From NCBI RefSeq assembly GCF_001187905.1, contig NZ_LGIS01000012.1, positions 744,001-808,000 on the forward strand: a stretch of 64,000 nt of DNA. Direction: 5' to 3'. Position 1 is the stretch's first letter, and every line of letters begins with the position of its first letter. This document shows, in pieces, positions 9,673 through 19,881 of the stretch. Below the pieces are notes generated by a model, which saw nothing but the letters and a program-made list of their open reading frames with translations, was not told the origin of the DNA and made no database searches. The stretch comes from Pantoea sp. RIT-PI-b (GTDB lineage: Bacteria; Pseudomonadota; Gammaproteobacteria; Enterobacterales; Enterobacteriaceae). The position numbers were made by a program, and so were the translations under genes.

Positions 9673-10914
9673 GTGTCTAAGCGTCGTGTAGTTGTGACTG
9701 GTCTTGGCATGTTGTCTCCTGTCGGCAATACCGTAGAGTCTACCTGGAGTGCTCTCCTTGCCGGTCAGAGCGGCATTAGCCTGATCGACCATTTTGATAC
9801 TAGTGCCTACGCAACGCGTTTTGCAGGCTTAGTAAGAGATTTCAATTGCGATGATTTCATCTCGCGCAAAGATCAGCGCAAGATGGATGACTTCATCCAA
9901 TACGGCATCGTTGCTGGTATTCAGGCTATGGCAGACTCAGGTCTGGTCGTAACTGATGAGAATGCGGGTCGCATTGGTGCGGCAATCGGTTCTGGCATTG
10001 GCGGACTGGGTTTAATCGAAGATAACCACAGCTCGCTGGTCAACGGTGGTCCGCGTAAAATCAGCCCGTTCTTTGTACCTTCTACCATCGTAAACATGGT
10101 GGCAGGTCACCTCACCATTATGTATGGCCTGAAAGGCCCAAGCATCTCAATCGCAACGGCGTGTACCTCCGGCGTCCATAACATTGGTCATGCGGCGCGA
10201 ATTATTGCGTATAACGATGCGGATGTGATGTTGGCTGGTGGTGCGGAAAAAGCCAGTACGCCATTAGGTGTCGGTGGTTTCGGTGCTGCACGTGCGCTCT
10301 CTACCCGTAATGACAATCCGCAGGCGGCAAGCCGTCCGTGGGATAAAGATCGTGACGGTTTCGTGTTGGGTGACGGTGCTGGCATTGTCGTACTGGAAGA
10401 GTACGAACACGCGAAGAAACGTGGTGCGAAGATTTATGCTGAAATTATTGGTTTCGGCATGAGCAGCGATGCTTACCACATGACGTCACCTCCGGAAGAC
10501 GGTTCAGGCGCTGCAGCCGCGATGGTTAATGCACTGCGTGATGCGCAGCTGAACGCTGAGCAGATCGGCTATGTCAACGCGCACGGCACCTCAACGCCAG
10601 CCGGTGACAAAGCGGAAGCGCAGGCGGTGAAATCGGTGTTTGGTACTGCAGCTCACAGTGTGATGGTCAGTTCAACCAAGTCGATGACCGGTCATTTGCT
10701 GGGCGCTGCTGGTGCGGTAGAAGCGATTTATTCGATTCTGGCGCTGCGCGACCAGGCGATTCCACCGACCATCAACCTCGACAATCCTGACGAGGGTTGT
10801 GATCTGGACTTCGTGCCACATACGGCGCGTCAGATCAGCGGACTGGAGTACACGTTGTGTAACTCCTTCGGGTTTGGCGGCACCAACGGCTCGCTGATCT
10901 TCCGTAAGGTATAA
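9673..10914 (+). CDS. fabF: 3-oxoacyl-ACP synthase II (KAS II)
   Basis: Elongating condensing enzyme, also needed for temperature control of membrane lipids. The 413-residue protein starts at a GTG (9673, [12 protein letters not shown]) with TGGAGG upstream. The catalytic cysteine lies in [10 protein letters not shown] near residue 163, and the two histidines in [11 protein letters not shown] and [14 protein letters not shown]. The glycine-rich end [10 protein letters not shown] is complete. Followed by a strong terminator, so it is the last gene of the fatty acid block. Confidence 0.97.
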   Translation: MSKRRVVVTGLGMLSPVGNTVESTWSALLAGQSGISLIDHFDTSAYATRFAGLVRDFNCDDFISRKDQRKMDDFIQYGIVAGIQAMADSGLVVTDENAGRIGAAIGSGIGGLGLIEDNHSSLVNGGPRKISPFFVPSTIVNMVAGHLTIMYGLKGPSISIATACTSGVHNIGHAARIIAYNDADVMLAGGAEKASTPLGVGGFGAARALSTRNDNPQAASRPWDKDRDGFVLGDGAGIVVLEEYEHAKKRGAKIYAEIIGFGMSSDAYHMTSPPEDGSGAAAAMVNALRDAQLNAEQIGYVNAHGTSTPAGDKAEAQAVKSVFGTAAHSVMVSSTKSMTGHLLGAAGAVEAIYSILALRDQAIPPTINLDNPDEGCDLDFVPHTARQISGLEYTLCNSFGFGGTNGSLIFRKV

Positions 10915-10933
10915 TCGCTCCTGAGCTATACAG

Positions 10934-10957
10934 AGGCCCGCAATGCGGGCCTTTTTT
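10934..10957 (+). terminator. fabF rho-independent terminator
   Basis: An eight-bp GC-rich stem (AGGCCCGC at 10934-10941, GCGGGCCT at 10945-10952) with a three-base loop, followed by a run of T. It lies 20 bp after the fabF stop. Confidence 0.9.
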
Positions 10958-10989
10958 ATATTGCTATTGTGGTGTTCAAGGTGACCAGC

Positions 10990-11802
10990 ATGTGGATAAA
11001 CGGCATACAACAAACCGAGCTTTCAGCACGCGATCGCAGCGTGCAATTTGGTGACGGCTGTTTTACCACCGCCGCCGTGATCAACGGAAAGGTTGTTTTA
11101 CTGGATGCGCATCTGCAACGTCTGCGTGAGGGCTGCGAACGCTTATTCATGGCTGCACCCGACCTACCGCAACTCTCCGCTGAAATGTGCCAGGCTGCTC
11201 ATGGACAGATGCAGGCGGTACTCAAAGTTATTTTAACGCCAGGCGCAGGTGGCCGCGGTTACAGCCGCACCGGTTGCATCTCACCTACGCGTATTGTTTC
11301 GCTCTCTCCGTGGCCGCAGCACTACGCCGTCCTGCAACAGCAGGGTGCAGTACTCCACACTAGCCCCATTCGTCTGGCGCGCAATCCGTTGCTGGCCGGT
11401 GTGAAGCATCTGAATCGCCTTGAGCAGGTAATGATTCGCCACCATCTTGACCAGACGGGCGGCGACGAGGCACTGGTGCTTGACACTGAAGGGACGGTGG
11501 TGGAATGCTGTGCGGCCAATTTATTCTGGCGCAAAGGCGGCAACGTTTTTACGCCGCGCCTTGAACAAGCTGGCGTGGATGGCATTATGCGTCGTTATCT
11601 GATGGCACAGATGGCCGCGAATGGCCAAACTTGTCAGCTGATTGATGGCAGCAGGGACGAGGTGTTGAACGCCGATGAAGTGGTAATTTGTAACGCCCTG
11701 ATGCCCGTTTTACCCGTGCGACAAATTGACGACGTTTCGTTTACCGCACGCTCGCTGTACCAGCAACTGCGCGCCAGTTGCCCGACGATGGAAGCATCAT
11801 GA
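10990..11802 (+). CDS. pabC: Aminodeoxychorismate lyase
   Basis: PLP enzyme that splits 4-amino-4-deoxychorismate into p-aminobenzoate and pyruvate for folate synthesis. The start at 10990 (MWINGIQQ) is chosen because AAGGTGA lies six bases upstream and the next residues match E. coli PabC; an in-frame GTG at 10969 is less likely. The 270 residues show the class IV aminotransferase fold with the probable PLP lysine in [10 protein letters not shown] near residue 140. Its stop overlaps the next start as ATGA. Confidence 0.93.
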   Translation: MWINGIQQTELSARDRSVQFGDGCFTTAAVINGKVVLLDAHLQRLREGCERLFMAAPDLPQLSAEMCQAAHGQMQAVLKVILTPGAGGRGYSRTGCISPTRIVSLSPWPQHYAVLQQQGAVLHTSPIRLARNPLLAGVKHLNRLEQVMIRHHLDQTGGDEALVLDTEGTVVECCAANLFWRKGGNVFTPRLEQAGVDGIMRRYLMAQMAANGQTCQLIDGSRDEVLNADEVVICNALMPVLPVRQIDDVSFTARSLYQQLRASCPTMEAS

Positions 11803-12818
11803 CTCGAATGAAAAAAATTCTCGCAGGCGTAGTGGTTGTCGCAGGACTCGCCGCCGCCTTTAGCTATTGGCAGATTGAACGCTTAGCCGATACACCGTTA
11901 ACACTGCAGCAGGAAACCATTTACACCTTGCCCGCCGGTAGCGGCCGCGTGGTGTTAGAAGCGCAGTTGGAAAGCCAGCACATTATTCCACAAAGTATCT
12001 GGTTTGGGCCGTTACTCAAACTGGAGCCCGAACTGGCAAAGTTTAAAGCGGGTACCTATCGCCTTGAAACTGGCATGACGGTGCGCCAGCTACTGCAACT
12101 GCTGGCAAGCGGTAAAGAAGCGCAATTCCCGGTGCGCTTTATTGAAGGTTCACGCTTAACCGAGTGGTTAGCGGAGCTGCGTAAAGCACCCTATTTGAAA
12201 CATACGCTGACCGACGATCAATTTGCCACCGTTGCCGCTGCGCTCAAGCTTGAGGTTAACCAACTGGAAGGCAGCTTCTATCCAGACACCTACCTTTATA
12301 CCGCCAATACCAGCGATGTGGCGCTGCTGGAACGTGCGCATGCGCGTATGAATAAACTGGTTGATGAGATTTGGCAGGGGCGCATGGATAATCTGCCTTA
12401 CAAGAAAGAGCAGGATTTAGTCACCATGGCGTCTATCATCGAAAAAGAAACCGGTGTAAGTGAAGAGCGCGCGCGCGTGGCATCAGTGTTTATCAATCGC
12501 CTGCGCACCGGCATGAAACTGCAAACCGATCCCACTGTTATTTATGGCATGGGTGATAGCTATGCTGGCACGCTAACGCGTAAAAACCTGGAAACGCCAA
12601 CCGATTACAATACCTACACCATTAGCGGTTTACCGCCGGGACCGATTGCAATGCCAGGCCGTGCGTCACTCGAAGCGGCGGCGCATCCAGAGAAGACCAA
12701 CTACCTCTATTTTGTCGCAGATGGCAAAGGTGGACACACCTTTACCACCAATCTGGCCAGCCATAATAAAGCGGTGCAGGTCTATCGGTTGGCCATGAAG
12801 GAAAAAAATGAAAAGTAA
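11799..12818 (+). CDS. mltG: Endolytic murein transglycosylase
   Basis: Inner-membrane lytic transglycosylase that cuts nascent glycan strands and sets their length. The ATG at 11799 overlaps the pabC stop (ATGA) and follows GGAAG; the in-frame ATG at 11808 is the E. coli-like alternative. A single N-terminal membrane helix (about residues 5-23) is followed by a LysM-like part and the YceG domain, with the conserved SIIEKE motif (about 212-217) holding the catalytic glutamate, and QTDPTVIYG. 339 residues, normal length. Overlaps tmk by 11 bases. Confidence 0.93.
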   Translation: MTRMKKILAGVVVVAGLAAAFSYWQIERLADTPLTLQQETIYTLPAGSGRVVLEAQLESQHIIPQSIWFGPLLKLEPELAKFKAGTYRLETGMTVRQLLQLLASGKEAQFPVRFIEGSRLTEWLAELRKAPYLKHTLTDDQFATVAAALKLEVNQLEGSFYPDTYLYTANTSDVALLERAHARMNKLVDEIWQGRMDNLPYKKEQDLVTMASIIEKETGVSEERARVASVFINRLRTGMKLQTDPTVIYGMGDSYAGTLTRKNLETPTDYNTYTISGLPPGPIAMPGRASLEAAAHPEKTNYLYFVADGKGGHTFTTNLASHNKAVQVYRLAMKEKNEK

Positions 12819-13443
12819 GTTTATCGTCATCGAAGGTCTGGAAGGCGCAGGCAAAACCACCGCACGTGATGCGTTAGTTGCCGTGCTGCATGAGCATGGC
12901 ATTAATGACGTCGTCTTCACGCGTGAGCCCGGCGGTACGCCATTGGCGGAACAGCTACGGGTGTTGGTGAAGCAGGGCATCAAAGGTGAACAGGTTACCG
13001 ATAAAGCCGAGCTGCTGATGCTGTACGCAGCCCGCGTGCAGTTGGTCGAGAACGTGATTAAACCCGCGTTGGCACGCGGTGCCTGGGTAGTCGGCGATCG
13101 TCACGATCTCTCATCACAAGCGTATCAGGGCGGCGGACGCGGCCTGGATGTGCAGCTGATGACCACGCTACGCGATGCGGTGCTGGGCGATTTCCGTCCC
13201 GATCTGACGCTGTATCTCGACGTAACGCCAGAAATTGGCTTACAGCGCGCTCGGGCTCGCGGTGAGCTGGATCGTATCGAGCAAGAGTCGCTGCGCTTTT
13301 TTGAACGCACACGTGAACGCTATTTAGCGCTGGCGGCTGAGGATCCTACCATCCTGACCATTGACGCCACACAAAACATCGCAGACGTGACGCTGTCACT
13401 TAAAAATGCATTACGTCACTGGCTGGCAGATCAATCGGTATGA
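12808..13443 (+). CDS. tmk: Thymidylate kinase
   Basis: Phosphorylates dTMP to dTDP. The 211-residue chain has the P-loop GLEGAGKTT (residues 10-18), the DR(H) motif in [18 protein letters not shown] and a basic LID segment ([12 protein letters not shown]). It overlaps mltG by 11 bases and holB by four (ATGA), so translation of the three is likely coupled. Same context as in E. coli. Confidence 0.96.
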   Translation: MKSKFIVIEGLEGAGKTTARDALVAVLHEHGINDVVFTREPGGTPLAEQLRVLVKQGIKGEQVTDKAELLMLYAARVQLVENVIKPALARGAWVVGDRHDLSSQAYQGGGRGLDVQLMTTLRDAVLGDFRPDLTLYLDVTPEIGLQRARARGELDRIEQESLRFFERTRERYLALAAEDPTILTIDATQNIADVTLSLKNALRHWLADQSV

Positions 13444-14429
13444 ACTGGTATCCGTGGCTGAATCAGCCTTATCGACAGATCATCGCGCGTCATCAAAGTG
13501 GTCAGGCACATCACGCCTTGCTGGTACAGGCCATTGAAGGGATGGGCGATGATGCGCTGATATGGGGCGTAAGCCGTTGGTTGATGTGTTTGCAGCCGGA
13601 AGGGCTGAAAAGCTGTGGGCACTGCCACGGCTGCCAACTGATGCAGGCGCACACGCATCCGGATTGGTATCGCCTTGAAGCGGAGAAGGGCAAGTCTTCG
13701 CTCGGCATTGACGCGGTGCGCGATGTTACTGAAAAGCTTTACCATTTCGCTCAGCAGGGCGGCGCGAAGATCGTCTGGTTGCCCGACGCGTCACAGCTCA
13801 CTGAAGCCGCTGCCAATGCGTTATTGAAAACGCTGGAAGAGCCACCGGCCAACTGTTGGTTTTTCCTCAGCGTGCGCGAGCCTTCGCGATTGCTGGCCAC
13901 GCTACGCAGTCGCTGCATGACGTGGCATTTGTCGCCGCCGGAAGAGGCTCTGAGTTTGCAATGGTTGCAAAAACAGCAGCCGCAGCCGGAAGCTAAACTG
14001 CGTGCAGCCTTGCGCTTGAGTAATGGCGCACCTGCGGCCGCGTTGACGCTATTACAGCCTGAACGCTGGCAGGCACGCGAAACGCTGTGTGAGACGCTGA
14101 TCAAAGCGCTTAACGGCGATGTGCTGCACCTGCTGCCCGCGCTGAACAGCGAGGATGTCGCCGAGCGCCTTAGTTGGTTGATTTCGCTGCTGGTTGATGC
14201 AATGAAAGTGCAGCAGGGCGCGAGTCACTGGCTAAGTAACGGCGATCGTCCCGATGTGGTTACGCAACTGGCGCAGCAAATGAATAGCAGCTCGCTGAAC
14301 AGCAGCGCGCAGCAGTGGATGCAATGCCGCGATCAACTGCTGCATGTAGCCGCGCTCAACCGTGAATTAATTCTCACCGATCGTTTACTCGCCTGGGGAC
14401 GTTTACTCTCACCAGCAGTCGTCGGCTAA
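13440..14429 (+). CDS. holB: DNA polymerase III subunit delta'
   Basis: Stator subunit of the clamp loader. The 329-residue protein has the AAA+ fold with the four-cysteine zinc module (CLQPEG...SCGHCHGCQ, about residues 50-65) and the SRC motif in [11 protein letters not shown]. The N-terminus [11 protein letters not shown] matches E. coli HolB in type and its start overlaps the tmk stop. The divergent P-loop of delta' is expected. The next gene begins 17 bp on. Confidence 0.94.
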   Translation: MNWYPWLNQPYRQIIARHQSGQAHHALLVQAIEGMGDDALIWGVSRWLMCLQPEGLKSCGHCHGCQLMQAHTHPDWYRLEAEKGKSSLGIDAVRDVTEKLYHFAQQGGAKIVWLPDASQLTEAAANALLKTLEEPPANCWFFLSVREPSRLLATLRSRCMTWHLSPPEEALSLQWLQKQQPQPEAKLRAALRLSNGAPAAALTLLQPERWQARETLCETLIKALNGDVLHLLPALNSEDVAERLSWLISLLVDAMKVQQGASHWLSNGDRPDVVTQLAQQMNSSSLNSSAQQWMQCRDQLLHVAALNRELILTDRLLAWGRLLSPAVVG

Positions 14430-14446
14430 GTGAAAAAGAGATTTCT

Positions 14447-15238
14447 ATGTTTATTGTCGATTCACACTGCCATCTTGATGGCCTTGATTACGAAAAACAT
14501 CATCGCGATCTGGATGATGTCATCGCAAAAGCCGCCGCGCGCGATGTGAAGTTTATGCTCGCGATCGCCACCACCTTGCCGGATTACTACAAAATCAAAC
14601 AGCTGGTTGGCGACCGTGAAAACATTGCGTTGGCCTGTGGCGTACATCCTCTGAATCAGGAGGCGCCGTACGACGTTGAAGAGTTTCGTCGCCTGGCCGC
14701 GGAAGATCGCGTCGTGGCGCTGGGTGAAACCGGGCTGGATTACTTCTATCAGCAGGAAACTAAAGCGCAGCAGCAAGCCTCGTTCCGCGAGCACATTCGC
14801 ACCGGCATCGCACTGAATAAACCGATTATTGTGCATACGCGCGATGCGCGTGAGGATACGCTGGCGATTTTGCGTGAAGAGCAGGTAGAAAAATGTGGTG
14901 GCGTGCTGCACTGCTTCACTGAAGATAAGGAAACCGCGGCCAAGCTGCTGGATCTCGGCTTTTACATCTCTTTCTCCGGCATTTTAACGTTCCGCAACGC
15001 CGAGCAGATCCGCGATGCAGCGCGCTATGTGCCGCTGGATCGTATGCTGGTGGAGACGGATTCACCCTATCTGGCGCCGGTGCCGCATCGTGGTAAAGAA
15101 AACCAGCCCGCATTTACCCGCGATGTTGCGGACTACATGGCGGTGTTAAAAGGTGTCGATATTGAGACGCTGGCCGCAGCCACCACGGAAAATTTCTCCC
15201 GCCTGTTCCATATCCCGATGAGCCGTCTCGGCTGCTAA
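14447..15238 (+). CDS. ycfH: TatD-family metal-dependent hydrolase YcfH
   Basis: TIM-barrel hydrolase of the TatD family, a group with 3'-5' exonuclease or related DNase activity; the exact substrate of YcfH is not established. The 263 residues contain the metal motif DSHCHLD at the N-terminus, the ALGETGLDY motif near residue 90, HTRDA, HCF and the late TDSPYLAP. It is the last gene of the holB cluster, as in E. coli, and is followed by the ptsG control region. Confidence 0.93.
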   Translation: MFIVDSHCHLDGLDYEKHHRDLDDVIAKAAARDVKFMLAIATTLPDYYKIKQLVGDRENIALACGVHPLNQEAPYDVEEFRRLAAEDRVVALGETGLDYFYQQETKAQQQASFREHIRTGIALNKPIIVHTRDAREDTLAILREEQVEKCGGVLHCFTEDKETAAKLLDLGFYISFSGILTFRNAEQIRDAARYVPLDRMLVETDSPYLAPVPHRGKENQPAFTRDVADYMAVLKGVDIETLAAATTENFSRLFHIPMSRLGC

Positions 15239-15376
15239 CTGCTTTATTTCAAACACTGTAATTAATCACAAATTATACAGCTGCACTGCGTCTTCATCGA
15301 CGCAGGCAGTGTTTTATTGCTGTTTATTAGCTCAAGTCAGTAAGAAATGACTGAAAGGACAGACCTATCCTTAGCG

Positions 15377-15398
15377 AAATGTGATGGCCGTCAATTTA
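15377..15398 (+). promoter_or_regulatory. CRP-cAMP site of ptsG
   Basis: The left half AAATGTGAT is a perfect CRP half-site and the right half CAATTTA is partial, giving a 22-bp CRP-type site with spacing and sequence close to the site I recall in the E. coli ptsG promoter. It lies just upstream of the Mlc operator. Confidence 0.65.
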
Positions 15399-15410
15399 AC
15401 AATTAGCGAT

Positions 15411-15432
15411 TTATTTTACTCTTCGTAATAAA
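15411..15432 (+). promoter_or_regulatory. Mlc operator over the ptsG promoter
   Basis: The sequence TTATTTTACT (15411-15420) followed by CTTCGTAATAAA is a near copy of the E. coli ptsG Mlc operator and contains the likely -10 hexamer TAATAA. Mlc represses ptsG without glucose and is pulled away by dephosphorylated PtsG. A hallmark of glucose-inducible PTS genes. Confidence 0.75.
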
Positions 15433-15506
15433 TCAAAAGACGCTCAGCGTCACCCCGGCGAAGGATCCTCCCCCTGAGCCATGCGCACTGCGCAAAAAAA
15501 TTGCAC

Positions 15507-15519
15507 TCATACTCAGGAG
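15507..15519 (+). promoter_or_regulatory. SgrS pairing site and ribosome binding site of ptsG
   Basis: The leader segment CATACTCAGGAG carries the ATACTCAG core that pairs with SgrS in E. coli and overlaps the Shine-Dalgarno AGGAG six bases before the ptsG ATG. This suggests sugar-phosphate stress control by SgrS and Hfq is conserved. The sgrS gene is not in this window. Confidence 0.6.
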
Positions 15520-15524
15520 TTTCT

Positions 15525-16958
15525 ATGTTCAAGAATGCATTTGCGAACCTGCAGAAAGTAGGTAAATCGCTGATGTTGCCGGTATCGGTTCTGCCGATTG
15601 CCGGTATTTTGTTAGGTGTTGGTTCTGCAAACTTTAGCTGGCTGCCGGAAGTGGTTTCCCACGTAATGGCCGAAGCGGGTGGTTCGGTATTTGCCAATAT
15701 GCCGCTAATCTTTGCGATTGGTGTAGCGCTCGGCTTTACCAATAACGACGGCGTTTCAGCGCTGGCGGCTGTGGTTGCTTACGGCATCATGGTGAAAACC
15801 ATGGCGGTGGTCGCGCCACTGGTGCTGCATATCTCGGCTGCGGAAATCGAAGCTAAGCATCTGGCAGATACCGGTGTGCTCGGCGGGATTATTGCCGGCT
15901 CGATTGCTGCCTATATGTTTAATCGCTTCTATCGCATCAAGCTACCTGAGTATCTCGGCTTCTTTGCGGGCAAGCGCTTTGTGCCGATCATCTCGGGCCT
16001 GGCGGCGATTTTCACCGGTGTAGTGCTGTCGTTCATCTGGCCACCAATCGGTACCGCTATTCAGGACTTCTCGCAGTGGGCAGCCTATCAAAACCCGGTG
16101 GTCGCCTTTGGACTGTACGGTCTGATTGAGCGTTCGCTGGTGCCGTTTGGTCTGCATCACATCTGGAACGTTCCTTTCCAGATGCAGATTGGTGAATTCA
16201 CCAATGCGGCAGGTCAGGTATTCCACGGTGATATTCCGCGCTACATGGCGGGTGACCCAACCGCAGGCAAACTCTCAGGCGGCTTCCTGTTCAAAATGTA
16301 TGGTCTGCCAGCCGCTGCTATCGCGATTTGGCACTCGGCTAAACCAGAAAACCGCGCCAAAGTGGGCGGCATCATGATCTCGGCCGCGCTGACCTCGTTC
16401 CTGACCGGTATTACCGAACCGATCGAGTTCGCCTTCATGTTCGTCGCGCCGATTCTGTATGTGATCCACGCGATTCTGGCAGGTCTGGCATTCCCAATCT
16501 GTATTCTGCTCGGTATGCGTGACGGCACCAGTTTCTCACACGGTTTGATCGACTTTATCGTGCTGAGCGGCAACAGCAGCAAAATCTGGCTATTCCCGAT
16601 TGTCGGCATCATTTACGGCCTGATTTACTACACCGTATTCCGTTTCCTGATTGTGAAACTGAACCTGAAAACACCTGGCCGCGAGGACACTGCAATGGAG
16701 CAGAGCAGCGCAACCGGCAGCGAAATGGCGGGCAAACTGGTTACCGCGTTTGGTGGTAAAGAGAACATCACTAATCTGGATGCCTGCATTACCCGTCTGC
16801 GCGTGAGCGTGGCGGATGTGGGTAAAGTGGATCAAGCTGAATTGAAAACGCTGGGTGCACGTGGCGTCGTGGTGGCAGGTTCAGGCGTTCAGGCAATTTT
16901 CGGTACTAAGTCCGATAACCTGAAAACCGAAATGGATGACTATATCCGCAGTATGTAA
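15525..16958 (+). CDS. ptsG: PTS glucose-specific EIICB component
   Basis: Membrane transporter that takes up and phosphorylates glucose. The start at 15525 ([15 protein letters not shown]) is chosen because it follows AGGAG and gives 477 residues, the E. coli length. The EIIC domain spans about residues 15-390 with many membrane helices. A flexible linker leads to the EIIB domain, whose phosphorylated cysteine is in [11 protein letters not shown] near residue 421. Control sites upstream are described separately. It ends before a palindromic repeat and a shared terminator. Confidence 0.97.
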   Translation: MFKNAFANLQKVGKSLMLPVSVLPIAGILLGVGSANFSWLPEVVSHVMAEAGGSVFANMPLIFAIGVALGFTNNDGVSALAAVVAYGIMVKTMAVVAPLVLHISAAEIEAKHLADTGVLGGIIAGSIAAYMFNRFYRIKLPEYLGFFAGKRFVPIISGLAAIFTGVVLSFIWPPIGTAIQDFSQWAAYQNPVVAFGLYGLIERSLVPFGLHHIWNVPFQMQIGEFTNAAGQVFHGDIPRYMAGDPTAGKLSGGFLFKMYGLPAAAIAIWHSAKPENRAKVGGIMISAALTSFLTGITEPIEFAFMFVAPILYVIHAILAGLAFPICILLGMRDGTSFSHGLIDFIVLSGNSSKIWLFPIVGIIYGLIYYTVFRFLIVKLNLKTPGREDTAMEQSSATGSEMAGKLVTAFGGKENITNLDACITRLRVSVADVGKVDQAELKTLGARGVVVAGSGVQAIFGTKSDNLKTEMDDYIRSM

Positions 16959-16980
16959 CCTAAGTTGGTGGGCAGAGCCG

Positions 16981-17091
16981 GTGCGATGAAGCGGCGTCAG
17001 ATCGTAAAGACGCCATAAACCATCCCTGGGGCTCGCCCCAAGCCATCCATGGCTTGGGATGCTTTACTCCTCTGCCGCCGCTTCAACGCAC
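16981..17091. repeat. Palindromic intergenic repeat (multi-branched)
   Basis: The ends GTGCGATGAAGCGGCG (16981-16996) and CGCCGCTTCAACGCAC (17076-17091) are inverted copies with 15 of 16 matches. Inside are further inverted pairs: GGCGTC/GACGCC (16993-17014), CATCCC/GGGATG (17021-17061) and a palindrome around CCAAGCCATCCATGGCTTGG. The element follows ptsG in a convergent gap and codes for no protein. Confidence 0.7.
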
Positions 17092-17110
17092 TTTAATTTC
17101 GGTGCCTAAA

Positions 17111-17136
17111 AATGCCCTCCAATGAGGGCATTTTTT
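17111..17136 (+). terminator. Terminator between ptsG and the GH105 gene
   Basis: Nine-bp stem AATGCCCTC (17111-17119) and GAGGGCATT (17124-17132) with a four-base loop and T-runs on the plus strand; an A-run before it gives the minus strand a T-run too. It can therefore serve both converging genes. The minus-strand GH105 stop is only a few bases away. Confidence 0.85.
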
Positions 17137-17137
17137 A

Positions 17138-18277
17138 TTACAAGTAGACCCGCAAATACTCCGTCAAACACAGCAGCGCCATTGCCTGGCCATACGGCAT
17201 CGAGGTAAGCGGTATCTGGCGGTAATACTCCAGATCGCTGCCCATTGCCGTGCCGAACGATACCTGCTTCAACTCCCCATCCTGGTCGATATTGCCGATT
17301 ACCCCGCGCAACGCTTTCTCCGCCATGGGGAGATATTCTGCGGAGAGATAATGTTTGCGCACCGCCTTGAGAATGCCGTAGGCGAAACCGGCTGTAGCAG
17401 AGGCTTCTGGGTAGCTATTGGGATCGTCGAGCAAGGTATGCCACAAACCGCTGCTGTGCTGACAACTGCTCAGAGCCTTCACCTGACTCTCCAGCACCTG
17501 CTGCAGGAAACGGCGCGTTGCATGCTGTTGTGGCCAGTTCATCATTTCGAGAAAATCAGGGATTACGATGGTGAGCCAGCTGTTGCCACGCGCCCAACGT
17601 GCGTTGGCAAAATTGTGTCGCCCATCAAACGTCCAGCCGTGGAACCACAAACCGGTTTGGCGATCCATCAAATATTGGGTATGAATCAGGAACTGATAGC
17701 TGGCTTCCTCCACAAACTCTGGGCGATCGAGCAGCTGACCAATCTTCGCCAGCGCCATCACGCTCATCATTAGCGTATCGTCCCACAGCTGTTGGGTATT
17801 TTCGTTGTTATAGACGATGTGCTGCAAACCGCCTTGCTCGGTGCGTGGCATCTCATACATTACCCATTCTGCCCAACGCTCCAGCACTGGCCGCCATGCC
17901 GCATTTCGCGTCTCTTCATAACGGTAGGCCAGCGTCAAAAACGGACAAACCGTATTGACGTTCTTGGTCGGCGTACCTTCCGCCAACCGCGTACTGAACC
18001 AGTCATCAATAATCTTCAACGTCGCCTGATCGCCGGTTTGTTGATAATAGTGCAGCATGCCATATAGACCGATGCCATGCGTCCACTCCCAACCGGCCCA
18101 GCCTTTAGTATCGATCACCCGCCCATCGTCAAGGCGCAGCAAAAACTCACCGCTATGGTCGGTAATATTCACCAGATTCTGCGTGAGCTGATGAATCAAC
18201 TGCACCAGTTCGGTTCGTGGCAACAGATACTCAGGTTGGCGCAGCAACGCGCTGTGCTTTACAGGAAATACAGTCAT
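17138..18277 (-). CDS. GH105 unsaturated rhamnogalacturonyl hydrolase (YteR/RhiN type)
   Basis: Glycoside hydrolase family 105 enzyme that removes the unsaturated galacturonyl residue from rhamnogalacturonan lyase products. The 379-residue chain has the alpha/alpha-barrel motifs of the family: GWEWTHGIGLYG, the LWDDTLMMSV segment with the likely catalytic aspartate, GLWFHGW and WARGNSWLT. There is no signal peptide, so it acts in the cytoplasm on imported oligosaccharides. Its start overlaps the stop of the upstream transporter (ATGA), making a two-gene operon. The assignment to family is firm; the exact substrate is inferred. Confidence 0.88.
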   Translation of the reverse strand: MTVFPVKHSALLRQPEYLLPRTELVQLIHQLTQNLVNITDHSGEFLLRLDDGRVIDTKGWAGWEWTHGIGLYGMLHYYQQTGDQATLKIIDDWFSTRLAEGTPTKNVNTVCPFLTLAYRYEETRNAAWRPVLERWAEWVMYEMPRTEQGGLQHIVYNNENTQQLWDDTLMMSVMALAKIGQLLDRPEFVEEASYQFLIHTQYLMDRQTGLWFHGWTFDGRHNFANARWARGNSWLTIVIPDFLEMMNWPQQHATRRFLQQVLESQVKALSSCQHSSGLWHTLLDDPNSYPEASATAGFAYGILKAVRKHYLSAEYLPMAEKALRGVIGNIDQDGELKQVSFGTAMGSDLEYYRQIPLTSMPYGQAMALLCLTEYLRVYL

Positions 18278-19881
18278 GGTTCATTCCTATCATTAATCAG
18301 GGTAGTAGGTAGAGAAGGTAAAGATCGCGGCTGGCTCGGCAGCGGTGGCGCAGCCGCTTTATGGCGATTGAGATAACCGACGTTGTTATTGCCCCACAGA
18401 TTTTCATACGGCATGCCCGCCAGCATTTCGACGATGCCGCGCGCCTGTGGCGTAATGCGTTCAGGCACCACGCGTCCGGCTGCGCGCATCTTCAGCGTCT
18501 CTTCACGCAGCACGGTGTGAGTTTGCAGGTTGAGCTTGAAACGCAGTGAGATAATGAAGCCGCAGGCCAGCACGCATAGGGTGCCAACGCTGAGAATTGC
18601 CAAAATGGTATGGCCGACGGCAGGCACCTGGGTGGTTTGGCCGGAGGAGAAACCGGCTAACTGTAATACGATGCCGACAAACATCACCGCACCCGCCTGC
18701 GACGCCTTACGCGTCAGCGTCATAATGCCGGCGAAGATGCCTTCGCGACGCTGGCCGGTAATCACTTCATCGACGTCAGCAATATAGGTGTAGGTGTTCC
18801 ACGGCACATAATTGATGCCGCCGCGACCAAGGCCGGCAAGGCCTGAAATCAGTACCAGCAGCGCGAAGTTGTCGTTCATGCCGGCGTACCACAAGCCAGC
18901 GTAGGAGAGGGCGCTGAGACCGAACAGTACGACCACCATGCGATAGGCGGGGGCGGGTCCAAGGCGGATACACAGCGGAATCATCGCCATCACCGCAATA
19001 AACTGCATCACCGCCATGGTGCCCATCAGATTGGACGCGATTTGGGCACTTTGCATCAACACAAACACCACATACCAGGTGAATACCGCGTTGAACACGT
19101 CCTGCGCAATATAGCCGCCAAGATACATTCCAAGATGCTGACGAAAAATGCGAATGCGCAGCGTTGAGGCCAGCTCGGTGTAGAGGCGTTTCAGGCTCTG
19201 CATCAGCGTCAGCTGTGATTTCTCCTGCTCTGCACGACGTGATTCGGCAGAGAAGTCGTCTGGATCGCGCTCCCAGGTAAACAGCCACACCAGCGTTAAC
19301 ACCAGCGCACAAATTACCGAGAACACCAGGCTGGCGTAGAAGAAGGAGATAGGATTTTCTTTGCCAAACCAGCCAATCAACACGCCCGGCAGGAATGCCG
19401 CCAGAATGGCCGAGAGTTGCGCCAGGCCAATACGCGCGCCGGAGAAGCGGGTTTTCTGTTTAAAATCGTCGGTCATCTCCGGTACCAGCGTTTCATAAGG
19501 CACCAGGATCATGGTGTAGACCATATCGAACAACAGATAGGTCAGCAGATACCACCAGAAACTCATGTCGCCAACCCACATCAGGCTGTAGCTGAACACA
19601 CAAGGGATGCCGAGCAGGATAAAGAACTTGCGGCGGCCAAAACGTTTGCCAAGCCAGGTTGAACCGAAGTTATCGGTCAGGAATCCCATCAGCGGGCTTA
19701 CGACCGCATCCAGCACGCGGGCGGCGGCAAAAATGAAGGTGGCCTGAATCGGCGAGAGCCCGCAAAAGGTGGTGTAGAAGTAGAGCAGCCAGGCGGCAGT
19801 CAGCGCCGTGGTGCCTGCACCGAGGAAATCCCCGGAACCATAGGCCAGATAATGGCCCAGGCCAATCTTACGAGAGCGCAT
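18274..19881 (-). CDS. GPH-family oligosaccharide:cation symporter (RhiT-like)
   Basis: A 535-residue membrane protein of the glycoside-pentoside-hexuronide (MelB-like) family. About twelve hydrophobic segments are visible, with family motifs DAVVSPLMGFLTD and KRFGRRKFFILLG near the first loops and VPYETLVPEM. The long C-terminal tail (from about residue 460) is soluble. It is the first gene of an operon with a GH105 hydrolase and lies under a KdgR box, so rhamnogalacturonan oligosaccharides are the probable cargo, as for RhiT of Dickeya. In E. coli this position between ptsG and hinT holds fhuE. Confidence 0.85.
   Translation of the reverse strand: MRSRKIGLGHYLAYGSGDFLGAGTTALTAAWLLYFYTTFCGLSPIQATFIFAAARVLDAVVSPLMGFLTDNFGSTWLGKRFGRRKFFILLGIPCVFSYSLMWVGDMSFWWYLLTYLLFDMVYTMILVPYETLVPEMTDDFKQKTRFSGARIGLAQLSAILAAFLPGVLIGWFGKENPISFFYASLVFSVICALVLTLVWLFTWERDPDDFSAESRRAEQEKSQLTLMQSLKRLYTELASTLRIRIFRQHLGMYLGGYIAQDVFNAVFTWYVVFVLMQSAQIASNLMGTMAVMQFIAVMAMIPLCIRLGPAPAYRMVVVLFGLSALSYAGLWYAGMNDNFALLVLISGLAGLGRGGINYVPWNTYTYIADVDEVITGQRREGIFAGIMTLTRKASQAGAVMFVGIVLQLAGFSSGQTTQVPAVGHTILAILSVGTLCVLACGFIISLRFKLNLQTHTVLREETLKMRAAGRVVPERITPQARGIVEMLAGMPYENLWGNNNVGYLNRHKAAAPPLPSQPRSLPSLPTTLINDRNEP

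Noticed and set aside
15250..15275. Second CRP site upstream of ptsG
   Set aside because: Only the right half (TCACA) fits; the left half and spacing do not.
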